Source: HXMU1420-2 sp040830545
GTDB taxonomy: Bacteria > Pseudomonadota > Alphaproteobacteria > Rhodobacterales > Rhodobacteraceae
Direction: 5' to 3'
Length of the DNA: 27,888 nucleotides
Assembly: GCA_040830545.1 (NCBI GenBank)
Contig: JBFOMB010000116.1
Span: forward strand, 1-27,888
The notes under the pieces were generated by a model. It was not told the origin of the DNA. It worked only from the letters and a program-made list of their open reading frames with translations, and searched no databases. This document shows, piece by piece, positions 16,591-25,202 of this stretch. Position numbers and translations under genes: made by a program. Position 1 is the stretch's first letter. Each line of letters starts with the position of its first letter.

Positions 16591-17640
16591 ATGGACGCAT
16601 CTTTTCAAAATACAGACGTCTCGTCATTTCATGTTGGCATCCTGCCCGTGCCCGGCTTTGCCCTGCTATCCTATGCCAGCACGGTCGAACCGTTACGCGC
16701 GGCCAACCTACTGGGGCGGGGTGATCTATATCGCGTGACGCACTTTGCTGACGGGAGTGGCGTACAAAGTTCGGGCGCAGGGGCGGTTTCAGCCGATGCT
16801 CGGATTGGCGCATTGACGGCGTTGGACCTGCTGATCGTCGTTGCGGGCGGACGACCTGAAACGCTGGAGTCGCCAGAACTGTTTCAGTGGCTTCGGCAAA
16901 TGGCAGGGCGGGGCGTGCCGCTGGCGGGTGTTTCAGGCGGTCCGGTCCTGTTGGCGCGGGCCGGGTTGATGCAGGGGCGGCGCATGACGGTGCATTGGGA
17001 ACACGCTCCCGCGATGGCGGAAATCGCGCCGGATCTGATGATGGAGCGCTCGCTTTATGTGATCGACCGGGATCGTATGACGTGCGGCGGCGGGACCGCG
17101 CCGCTGGACATGATGCATGCGCTGATCACGATGCATCATGGCCCGGATTTCGCGCGCGAAGTCAGTGACTGGTTTCACCATACTGACATTCGCCCGGCGG
17201 GTGATCCACAACGTGCCGGTTTGGCTGAACGGATCGGCACAGCCTCGGCTCGCGTGATCGGGGCAGTGAACGCGATGCAGAACCACATTGCTGATCCGCT
17301 GTCGCTGGACCAACTGGCCCAGATCGCGGGGGTCACGGCGAGGCAATTGAACCGGCTGTTCCGCACCGAATTAGGCAGCAGAACAATGGCCTACTACCGG
17401 CAACAACGGTTGGACGTTGCACGCCAATTGCTACAAGGGTCTGGCTTGAACATGACCGAGATTGCCCTGGCCACCGGGTTTGCTGGATCGGCACATTTTG
17501 CGGCTGCGTTTTCAGACGCTTACGGTCAGCCGCCGTCGAAGTATCGCAAATTTGTTTTCACGACAGAGTCGCAGGTAGGGCAGGTTGGGGATCATCCCCC
17601 ACGTTCGCGATCCGGAAACAATGCTGAACCCGCCACATGA
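16591..17640 (+). CDS. GlxA family transcriptional regulator (DJ-1/PfpI-like plus AraC HTH)
   Basis: A 349-residue regulator. Residues about 12-190 form a DJ-1/PfpI-like sensing domain (HVGILPVPGFALLSYASTVE; HALITMHHGPDFAREVSDWF). Residues about 220-325 are the AraC DNA-binding domain with two helix-turn-helix units (LSLDQLAQIAGVTARQLNRL and MTEIALATGFAGSAHFAAAF). The elbow that holds a Cys in catalytic DJ-1 proteins reads GVSGGP with Ser115, consistent with ligand binding rather than catalysis. GlxA-type regulators control betaine, dimethylglycine, carnitine and similar amine catabolism in other proteobacteria (GbdR, CdhR). Divergence from soxB therefore suggests it activates the sox operon in response to an N-methylated compound. 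No clear Shine-Dalgarno precedes the ATG. Confidence 0.9.
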   Translation: MDASFQNTDVSSFHVGILPVPGFALLSYASTVEPLRAANLLGRGDLYRVTHFADGSGVQSSGAGAVSADARIGALTALDLLIVVAGGRPETLESPELFQWLRQMAGRGVPLAGVSGGPVLLARAGLMQGRRMTVHWEHAPAMAEIAPDLMMERSLYVIDRDRMTCGGGTAPLDMMHALITMHHGPDFAREVSDWFHHTDIRPAGDPQRAGLAERIGTASARVIGAVNAMQNHIADPLSLDQLAQIAGVTARQLNRLFRTELGSRTMAYYRQQRLDVARQLLQGSGLNMTEIALATGFAGSAHFAAAFSDAYGQPPSKYRKFVFTTESQVGQVGDHPPRSRSGNNAEPAT

Positions 17641-17713
17641 TTGGCCCACGCATGCCCTAAAACTGCGGCCAAATCGTCAAATTATCGGAAAAATCTTGCC
17701 TCATGTTCACGGT

Positions 17714-17729
17714 GCGGGGGACACTCCGC
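17714..17729 (+). terminator. Weak hairpin after the regulator gene
   Basis: GCGGGG, loop GACA, CTCCGC forms a 6-pair stem (one G-U) followed by TTATTCG. It lies 74 bp after the regulator stop in the 136-bp gap before the LysM/FecR gene. Possible terminator; no further recognisable signal was found in that gap. Confidence 0.25.
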
Positions 17730-17776
17730 TTATTCGTGTCGGGTTGCATTGACAGAACGTCTGAGGGACCGCCGCC

Positions 17777-20134
17777 TTGATTAACCAGTTAAAAACACTG
17801 CCTGCCCGGTTGCGGGGCAGTCTGGTCGCCATGTTGGTTGTGGCTGGCAGTCTGGTGTGTCCGAATGCGACCGCGCAAGGTGCCGTTGGGGTTGGTGATC
17901 TGGACGCACCGTTGGAAGAGGTGGTGTTTTCCGAAACCGATACGATCCGGGGGCTGGTCGGTCAGTTCCTGCGTGATCCGGATCTGTGGCCCGCAGTGCT
18001 GCGCCTGAACGGGATTGCCTCGGTGGCAGATCTGGTGCCGGGTACAACGCTCAAAATGCCGGTTCAGCAGGTGGCGGCGGCGGATGCGGCGTTGGCGGAC
18101 TCGCTGACGGCCATCCAGTCGGCAAACGCCGAGGGCGCGCAAATTTTTGCGCCTAACGAGATTGGGTCAGCATTGGACAACCGCAACGCCGCGCTTAGCC
18201 AGCGGATCGAGGGCGACTGGCGGCAGGTGGTAAGCCTGTCAAACCTAGCCGTGACCTTTGCCGAGGAAGCCCTGCAAATTTCCATCCGTCAACGGGACCG
18301 CGCAGCTGAGGCGGTCGTGTCCGACGTGCAGGGCGATGTCGAAGGCCGCGCACCCGCAGAACCGAAATGGAGCAACCGGGTGCGGCAGGATGTGCTGGTT
18401 GAATTTGAACGTGTGCGCACGCTGTCGGACAGCACGACTCAGATCACCTTCCGCGACCTCAGCCGATTGCGGTTGAATGCAAACTCCAATGCCACGATCC
18501 AACGCATGCGATCCGACCCGCTGACCGGCGGAGAAGTCACCAAAGTCTCGCTCGCCAATGGCGATTTTTATGCGCTTCTGAACCAGCTCTCGGACAAATC
18601 AACCTTCGAAATCGACGTGCCGGGGATCGAAACCACGACAAACTCGGCTGATTTCTGGATCAAGAATGACCCGACCGGCGCGCGGTTTGTGAACTTTGAC
18701 GAAGCGGACCTGTCGATCCGGCGGGGTGAGGAAGAGATCACCGTCGGCGCGAACGAAGGAATCGTCATCTCTGGCAACAGGACTTCGCGGGCGGAGGTTC
18801 TGACCGCGCCACTGCCGCAGGCCCCGGATGTGGGAGAAGTGATCTACACTCCAGCCACAACCCTGCGTTGGGATGCGTTTGACGGGGCCGAGGCCTATTG
18901 GGTCGAGGTCGCGCTGGACCCCGGTTTCAATCAGATGAAAGTGTCTGAATGGGGCGTGCGGGCCACTGAACTGGCACGCGACCTGCCGCCCTCGCGCTAT
19001 CACTGGCGCGTGGCCGCGCTGGACCAGTTGGGCCTACCAGGACAGTGGAGTTCGCAGCGTGATTTCATTGTAAGGCAGGACGCCACCCCGCCGTTTTTGA
19101 CCTTGTTGTCACCAGCCTCGGGTAGCATTTTCACGACGCCTTCCATCGAAATCCTTGGCGCAACCGAACCCGACGCGATGCTCACCCTGAATGGCGTACC
19201 ACTGGTTACGGGTGGGGATGGTAGCTTCCTGGCCGCCGTGGATCTGATGGCCGGGGAGAATACGTTGACGATTCAGGCCACCGACCCGGCTGGCAATGTC
19301 AGCGAACGTGTGCAGACCGTGGTCTATCGCCCGACCGCAGACATTCAGATCACGCTGGCCGATGACATCCCTCGAGTGGGCGATGCCTTGGCGTCCCGGC
19401 TGGCAGAACTGTCCGTGATTGCGCAGACAAACGCGGACGAGGGCGCGCTGGTCCGTGTGCGCGGTGCCGGAGGTGAGGTTGTGGTACAATTGCTGGCCGC
19501 TGCGGACGGCAGCATCAGCTTCACTGTCCCGGTGGTAGAGGAGCCGCAGACCTATTCCATCGAGGTTCTGTCGCCTTCAGGAACCATTGAAGGCCAGAAG
19601 GATTTCACAGCCCTGCGCGACCAGGTCGCACCGCAAGTGACACTGGACGTGCCCCCGCCCCGCGCCACGGGCGAGGGGTTTGTGGACCTCGCGGGAATAG
19701 CCGATGATGCGGTAAGTCTCGAGCTGAACGGAACCCGCATGCCCGTGGCTGAGGGTCGGTTCAGCCTGACATTAAACCTTGAACCGGGTCTGAACATTTT
19801 CGAACTGCGCGCGACTGATGCCGTGGGCAATGTCAGCGTCACGCGTCTGCAAACACTGCTGGACGTAGAACCTCCCGAAATCCTGTCGGTGGATGTCCGC
19901 CGCGAGGGTGGTGCAAACGGCCCGATCCTGATCGAGGCTCAGGCGAGCGATGCCAGTGGCCTCGTACAGGCCGCGCCCTTCCTTCTGGATGTGGGCGGCG
20001 TTGAAATCGAAGGCTTCCTGCGCTGTGACAGCGCGACGGGTCTGTGTCGTGGGACGGTGCCGCCGACCCCCGGCAGGCCCGACCTGATTGAACTGATTAT
20101 CGAGGATTACGCTGGCAATGCGGCGTTCTACTGA
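17777..20134 (+). CDS. Exported LysM-like / FecR-domain protein with bacterial Ig-like repeats
   Basis: A 785-residue exported protein. The signal peptide spans residues 1-33 (hydrophobic GSLVAMLVVAGSLV, cleavage near NATAQG). A LysM-like peptidoglycan-binding unit is at about 52-96 (DTIRGLVGQFLRDPDLWPAV ending GTTLKMPV), followed by an alanine-rich helical stretch to about 200. A FecR domain follows at about 212-310 (DSTTQITFRDLSRLRLNANS). A fibronectin-like segment lies at about 357-437 (WDAFDGAEAYWVEVALDPGF), and then three or four Ig-like units of the glucodextranase-B type (AGENTLTIQATDPAGNVS; PGLNIFELRATDAVGNVS). The start is TTG 17777 with GAGGGA 8 bases upstream; no in-frame ATG gives a better signal peptide. 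It lies 40 bp before the PKD gene. Probably anchored in the periplasm to peptidoglycan and scaffolds or senses envelope state (inference). Confidence 0.85.
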   Translation: MINQLKTLPARLRGSLVAMLVVAGSLVCPNATAQGAVGVGDLDAPLEEVVFSETDTIRGLVGQFLRDPDLWPAVLRLNGIASVADLVPGTTLKMPVQQVAAADAALADSLTAIQSANAEGAQIFAPNEIGSALDNRNAALSQRIEGDWRQVVSLSNLAVTFAEEALQISIRQRDRAAEAVVSDVQGDVEGRAPAEPKWSNRVRQDVLVEFERVRTLSDSTTQITFRDLSRLRLNANSNATIQRMRSDPLTGGEVTKVSLANGDFYALLNQLSDKSTFEIDVPGIETTTNSADFWIKNDPTGARFVNFDEADLSIRRGEEEITVGANEGIVISGNRTSRAEVLTAPLPQAPDVGEVIYTPATTLRWDAFDGAEAYWVEVALDPGFNQMKVSEWGVRATELARDLPPSRYHWRVAALDQLGLPGQWSSQRDFIVRQDATPPFLTLLSPASGSIFTTPSIEILGATEPDAMLTLNGVPLVTGGDGSFLAAVDLMAGENTLTIQATDPAGNVSERVQTVVYRPTADIQITLADDIPRVGDALASRLAELSVIAQTNADEGALVRVRGAGGEVVVQLLAAADGSISFTVPVVEEPQTYSIEVLSPSGTIEGQKDFTALRDQVAPQVTLDVPPPRATGEGFVDLAGIADDAVSLELNGTRMPVAEGRFSLTLNLEPGLNIFELRATDAVGNVSVTRLQTLLDVEPPEILSVDVRREGGANGPILIEAQASDASGLVQAAPFLLDVGGVEIEGFLRCDSATGLCRGTVPPTPGRPDLIELIIEDYAGNAAFY

Positions 20135-20138
20135 GTGG

Positions 20139-20156
20139 GCCGGTGTTCACACCGGC
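20139..20156 (+). other. Intra-operon hairpin before the PKD gene
   Basis: GCCGGTG, loop TTCA, CACCGGC: a perfect 7-bp stem with tetraloop, starting 5 bases after the FecR gene stop and ending 4 bases before the AAGGACGAG ribosome site of the next gene. No U-tract follows, so it is more likely a processing, stability or translation-tuning element than a full terminator. Confidence 0.45.
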
Positions 20157-20174
20157 AAGAAAGGACGAGAAGAC

Positions 20175-23100
20175 ATGTCTATGGTACGGATTTGCGCCCT
20201 TTTCCTAGCGCTTTTGCTGCCCGGACTGGCGACCACGCCCGCCTTGGCCCAGATCACGCAGGATTCTCAGGTGGGGTCGCTGGTGTTGTATGGTCCCAAG
20301 GCGCTGAGCCGTGAGGGTGATGACGACAAACGCGAACAAATCTTCTTCAGCGTTCCGGCGACCACACGCGACCGGCTGTTCGTCCGCATCCTCGACCCCG
20401 AAGTGTCCGGCCGCGATGATTTTGCCTATGGCGGCACTGCGGATTCTGAAACAACCTTCCGCGTGTTTGGTGGCGATGGTGCCTTTACGCAGGCTGAACG
20501 TCCGGTGCGTCAGGAACCCGGCACGCGGCCCGAACAGTTTCGAGAGGCGATCCCGATCACCGGACCGGGTCAGCTTATCCGCGAACAGGCCTGGGGGAAC
20601 GACCCGAAAACTGATGGCCGCTGGATCACGCTAACACCGCTGCGCGCGGCGCAGGGCGAGGTGGTCGGCGACCGCGCCTATTTCCGGTTGGATATTCAGG
20701 GCACCGGCGGCAATGACGCGAACGTCTATAACGTTGCCGTCAGCGTGTCGCGGGACCGCAATCGCAAACCCGAAGGGTTGGAAATGTTCGCCTATCAACC
20801 CACGGTGCGTTGGCGCGAACGAGAACCGGCAACGCAGGTCTGGTTTCGTCCCGAGGTGCCCGGACCCTATGCAATTCAGACCTTTGATGCCGCGCTTGGA
20901 ACGGTCACCGTTGTCACCGATTTCGAGGATCTGCCGGTTGTGACATCCGGTCAGGACATTTGGGCGGTAGACATGGTCGATACCGGCGGCGAGGACAATC
21001 TGGCGCTGAGCCTGATGGGCGGGCGCGAGACGCCCAATGATGTGACGATGGGTGTCTTTGACGCCAACGGCAATCCCATCCCTCTGGACATGCCGCCGGT
21101 CCGCGCCCCATCGCCCAGTCGCCCGTCCGCGCAGGCCACGGCGCGGCCCTTGGCCGATTGTCGGGCCGTGGCCTTTGATGCCAGCATGACCGAAGGCCGC
21201 GTGCCGTTGAGCTTCCTTTGGGATTTCGGTGATGGCAACCGTTCAACCGAGCCGGTGATCGCACATCGCTACACTGATCCCGGCCAATACACCGCGCGGC
21301 TGGAGGTGTTGGAAAACGGCACACGCCCGGGCCGTGGCGATTTTCTGGAAGTACCGGTTCACGTGCGCAACGCGCCCGTTGCCGTGCCGGGTCCGGAAAC
21401 CATCGTTGCACCGGGGCAGGCGCTGACGTTTGATGGGTCCGGCTCTATCCCGTCCGACAGCCCGATCAAACGTTACAAGTGGAGCTTTGGCGATGGCTCT
21501 CAGGCCAACGGTGCGCTGGCGCAGAAGGCTTATGACACCCCGGGCCAATACCGCGCCGTGCTGCGGGTAGAGGATGATGCGGATCACCCCTGTAACTTCG
21601 GCGTCGAAACACGCCGGATCATCGTGAACTTCCCCCCCGTGGCCGAGGCGGGCACAAATCAAAGCGCCATTGTAGGGCAGGCGATGAATTTCACCGGTAC
21701 GGCCAGCTACGATATTGACGGCATGGTCGACGCCTATGTCTGGGACATGGGGGATGGCACCCGTCTGGAAGGCGCTAGTGTCTCCCACGCGTTTGAACGG
21801 TCCGGCACGTATCAGGTGACGCTGACCGTCACGGATGACTCGGGCGTTGCAAACAGTACTGCGCGCGACGTCATGCTTGTCGAGGTCAACGATCCGCCCC
21901 AGCCGCGCTTTGCCGTGCCACCACGCGCACTATCCGTGTCCGAGATTGGCACGTTGGACGCGACCGAGTCGACGGATGGCGATGGGCAGATCATATCCTA
22001 CCTCTGGGACTTCGGGGATGGCGCGGTGGCTGAGGGGCCCATTGTCAACTACGCCTGGAACCAGCCGGGTGTATATCCGGTCACGTTGACCGTGATTGAC
22101 GACAGCGGCACGGCATCCGCCCTGCAAAGCATCGAACAGAACATCCGCATTGACGCAGCACCCGTGGCCAATGCGGGCGCAGATCAATACGTGACAGCGA
22201 CCGAGGTTCGATTTGATGGGGGTGGTTCCACCGACGCGGATGGGGTCGTGACCACGTGGGAATGGGACTTTGGCGATGGCAACACCGCCAGCGGGCGTGT
22301 GGTGAAACACGCCTATCAAAGCACGGGACGCTATCAGGTCACGCTGCTCGTGACTGACGATAGCGGCGCGCCGTTGAACTTTGACCGGGACACGATGTCT
22401 GTTTCGATCAACGAAAGCCCCATCGCTGACGCTGGCCCCGCGCAGGTCGTGGCACCGGGGGAACAGTTCGTGGTGTCTGGCCGCGCCTCGGTCGACCCGG
22501 ATGGAGAGATTGCATCGTATGTCTGGGACTTCCCTGATGGCAGTTCGGTTCAGGGTCAGCGGGCGGCTTACGCCATTTCCGAACCGGGCCTGCACCGCAT
22601 CCGGTTGACCGTTTTCGATGATTTCGAAGGTGGCGCGGCAGATGACGAAAGCGAAACGCTGGTGACAGTGAACACAGCACCCACGGCGATTGCCGGGGCG
22701 GACAGGTTGGTCGCGCCGGGTGATTTGGTGATTTTTGACGGCGGCCAGTCTTATGACCCGGACGGTCCGATCAGCGAATTCGCTTGGGATTTCGATGACC
22801 TTCAGTCGCAGCTGAAAGGGCTTCGCATTGAGCGTGCTTATGAAAGCCCCGGGGTATACTCGGTTCAGTTGGTTGTGGCTGATGGCGCGGGCGTCGTGAA
22901 TTCCACCGCTGTGGACGATCTGACCGTGCGGGTGAACCATGCGCCCGTGGCTGATGCAGGAAAGAACATCAAATCCGACCGGCTGTTCGTGGAATTCGAT
23001 GCCTCGGGGTCCAGCGACGCGGATGGGGACAAGCTGATCTATCGGTGGGATTTCGGCGACGGCTCTGCCCCGGTGTTTGGCGAGAAGGTGAAGCATGTCT

Positions 23101-25070
23101 TCCCGCGTTCCGGCATCTACCCTGTGACCTTGCGCGTTGATGACGGCACGGGTGTTGCAAATGCGACGTCGACAGCGGCCATTTCGGTCAATGTGAACTC
23201 GCGTCCGATGGCTGTTGCGGGCGGCAATCGCGACGTCTGTTCCGGCGAACCGATCCTGTTTGACGCCTCTGACAGCGTCGATCCCGATGGCGGCCTGCTG
23301 CTGTACACTTGGGATTTCGGCGATGGGACCAGCTCCGATCTGGTCAACCCGACCAAGACATTCGAGCGCCCGGGAACCTACCCGGTTACGCTGAGCGTGC
23401 GGAATGAAACCGGTACGGCGCGCGGGTCCGATATCGACCGGATTGCTGCTCTGGTGCGCCCGGGCCCGATTGCGGATGCAGGGCAGGACCGGCGCGTGTG
23501 TTCAAACCAGCGCGTGCGGTTTGATGGCTCAGGCTCAACAGATAGCGACGGCGCGGTGAACGCTTATGAATGGGCGTTTGGTGACGGCAACACGGGTGGC
23601 GGAGAATCCCCGTTCCACATCTTCAAGCGTGCGGGCACCTATACGGTGACCCTCACCATCACCGGCGAAGCCAATGGCAGCTGCAGCCCATTTGACACGG
23701 ACACCACCCAGATCGAGGTTGTCCCGGCCCCCGCGTTGACCATCGACGGCCCCTCCGCCGTTGGCCTTGGCCTGCACGCCTCCTTTGCCGCAAAGATTGC
23801 GGAACTGGGCGAGGCGCAGCCGGGTACGTTCAGCTGGGACTTCGGTGACGGAACCACGGCAACGGGCGAAGGCGTGGACCACACCTATTCCGAACCGGGT
23901 GAGTATGTTGTGACCTTGTCGACCCAACTGACCGGCGGGTTCGCGGATTGCAGCAACCTGACCGCCACCCAGCGGATCATCGTGAACGAGGCTCCAACAG
24001 CCCTGATCGATGGCCCCGACGCGGTTGCAGCCGGGCAGGCGCTGGCCTTTGATGCGAGTATGTCCATGGATGTGGACGGCGTGATTACCAGCTACGCCTG
24101 GGATTTCGGCGACGGGACCAAGGCAGAGGGCGTGCTGGCCGCACATACTTACACGGCGCCGGGTACATATGACGTGACGCTATCCGTGACGGATGATGCG
24201 GACGTGCAGAACTCTCAGGCCGTGGCGATGCGTCAGGTTCGTGTGAACCCTGCTCCGCGGGTCGGATTGCAGGCCCCGACGGCGATTTGCCCCGGTGTGC
24301 CACAGCCCTGGGCAGTGACGGTGGATGCCGGAACCTCGGTCAACTGGCTGTTTGGCGATGGAACCACAGCGACCGGACCATCAGCCACCCACGGATTCGA
24401 CCGGCCCGGTCTGTTCCCGGTGGTTGTGCAGATGGATGATGGCAAAGGCCTGCCCAACAGCCGCCAGAGTGAAGAGGTCTATGTACGCGTGAACCGCAGC
24501 CCCACAGCCTTGGCAGGTCCCGACCGGATCGTCTGCCCGGGCGAGGTTGTGACCTTTGACGCCGGCAGCTCCAACGATCTGGACGGTGAACTGGTCGGAT
24601 TTGTATGGGAGTTCAGCGACGGCGTTGTGCTAGAAGGCAAAACTGTGGACCGCGTGTTTGACGACCCGGCGGACCTGATGGTGCGTCTGTCGGTGCGGGA
24701 TGACAGCGGAACTGCTCAGTGCAGCATCGGAACGGACGAAGCGCGTGTGCTGGTCAACAGCGCACCGCTGGTCGATGCGGGGCCAGACATTACGGTGCCG
24801 GTGGGCGGCGCGCATGACGTGGTGCGGTTTGATGGATCGGGCGCGCGGGACGTGGACGGGCAGGGCCTGTTGATCGGTTGGAACTTCGGCGATGGGTCGG
24901 TTGCGGCCAGCGCGATCGCGCGACATCGCTACACGACACCCGGGGAATACACTGTAACCGTGCGGGCGCAGGACAGCACCGGTCTGGAATGTGGGATCAG
25001 CACCGACACCGCGATCATACGGGCCGTGGAGAGGGACGTTGTGTCCGGGCTTTTGCCCAAGTCCGAATAG
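20175..25070 (+). CDS. Giant exported protein with 15 PKD repeats
   Basis: A 1631-residue protein. The signal peptide is residues 1-25 (ICALFLALLLPGLATTPALA, cleavage before QITQ). Residues about 26-320 form a region I do not recognise (VGSLVLYGPKALSREGDDD; GPYAIQTFDAALGTVTVV), ending in a Pro/Ser/Ala linker. From about 325 to 1620 I count 15 tandem PKD domains of about 87 residues. Each has a WDFGDG-type core, PGxYxVTLxVxDD, and usually a PVADAG-like junction. Repeats 6, 7 and 14 are degenerate (WDFPDG, WDFDDL, WEFSDG). There is no C-terminal membrane anchor, sorting signal or enzyme domain; it ends GLLPKSE. PKD arrays form extended stalks for adhesion or polysaccharide binding. ATG 20175 is chosen for the signal peptide and AAGGACGAG; the frame opens earlier, inside the previous gene. 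Confidence 0.9.
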   Translation: MSMVRICALFLALLLPGLATTPALAQITQDSQVGSLVLYGPKALSREGDDDKREQIFFSVPATTRDRLFVRILDPEVSGRDDFAYGGTADSETTFRVFGGDGAFTQAERPVRQEPGTRPEQFREAIPITGPGQLIREQAWGNDPKTDGRWITLTPLRAAQGEVVGDRAYFRLDIQGTGGNDANVYNVAVSVSRDRNRKPEGLEMFAYQPTVRWREREPATQVWFRPEVPGPYAIQTFDAALGTVTVVTDFEDLPVVTSGQDIWAVDMVDTGGEDNLALSLMGGRETPNDVTMGVFDANGNPIPLDMPPVRAPSPSRPSAQATARPLADCRAVAFDASMTEGRVPLSFLWDFGDGNRSTEPVIAHRYTDPGQYTARLEVLENGTRPGRGDFLEVPVHVRNAPVAVPGPETIVAPGQALTFDGSGSIPSDSPIKRYKWSFGDGSQANGALAQKAYDTPGQYRAVLRVEDDADHPCNFGVETRRIIVNFPPVAEAGTNQSAIVGQAMNFTGTASYDIDGMVDAYVWDMGDGTRLEGASVSHAFERSGTYQVTLTVTDDSGVANSTARDVMLVEVNDPPQPRFAVPPRALSVSEIGTLDATESTDGDGQIISYLWDFGDGAVAEGPIVNYAWNQPGVYPVTLTVIDDSGTASALQSIEQNIRIDAAPVANAGADQYVTATEVRFDGGGSTDADGVVTTWEWDFGDGNTASGRVVKHAYQSTGRYQVTLLVTDDSGAPLNFDRDTMSVSINESPIADAGPAQVVAPGEQFVVSGRASVDPDGEIASYVWDFPDGSSVQGQRAAYAISEPGLHRIRLTVFDDFEGGAADDESETLVTVNTAPTAIAGADRLVAPGDLVIFDGGQSYDPDGPISEFAWDFDDLQSQLKGLRIERAYESPGVYSVQLVVADGAGVVNSTAVDDLTVRVNHAPVADAGKNIKSDRLFVEFDASGSSDADGDKLIYRWDFGDGSAPVFGEKVKHVFPRSGIYPVTLRVDDGTGVANATSTAAISVNVNSRPMAVAGGNRDVCSGEPILFDASDSVDPDGGLLLYTWDFGDGTSSDLVNPTKTFERPGTYPVTLSVRNETGTARGSDIDRIAALVRPGPIADAGQDRRVCSNQRVRFDGSGSTDSDGAVNAYEWAFGDGNTGGGESPFHIFKRAGTYTVTLTITGEANGSCSPFDTDTTQIEVVPAPALTIDGPSAVGLGLHASFAAKIAELGEAQPGTFSWDFGDGTTATGEGVDHTYSEPGEYVVTLSTQLTGGFADCSNLTATQRIIVNEAPTALIDGPDAVAAGQALAFDASMSMDVDGVITSYAWDFGDGTKAEGVLAAHTYTAPGTYDVTLSVTDDADVQNSQAVAMRQVRVNPAPRVGLQAPTAICPGVPQPWAVTVDAGTSVNWLFGDGTTATGPSATHGFDRPGLFPVVVQMDDGKGLPNSRQSEEVYVRVNRSPTALAGPDRIVCPGEVVTFDAGSSNDLDGELVGFVWEFSDGVVLEGKTVDRVFDDPADLMVRLSVRDDSGTAQCSIGTDEARVLVNSAPLVDAGPDITVPVGGAHDVVRFDGSGARDVDGQGLLIGWNFGDGSVAASAIARHRYTTPGEYTVTVRAQDSTGLECGISTDTAIIRAVERDVVSGLLPKSE

Positions 25071-25202
25071 AGTGAGCCAAACAAACCGGGTTGTATCAGG
25101 TTCTGAATTGCCTCGATCCAGTTTGCGGACCTCAATGCCTCCATTTCTGGCGGAGTGACTTCGTTCACTTTGCCGTTTGCTTGAATTGGCTACGGTCCGG
25201 GG

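Noticed and set aside
17744..17756. TTGACA-like hexamer before the LysM/FecR gene
   Set aside because: Too close to the start codon to serve as a -35 box for this gene; no matching -10.
21930..23096. 388-codon open frame on the - strand inside the PKD gene
   Set aside because: Shadow of the GC-rich repeats in the coding strand; its low-complexity Arg/His/Val-rich translation matches no family, and the + strand reading is clearly PKD.
25150..25175. Small stem AGTGA / TCACT upstream of the cyclase
   Set aside because: Only 5 bp with a 6-base loop and no U-tract; expected by chance.
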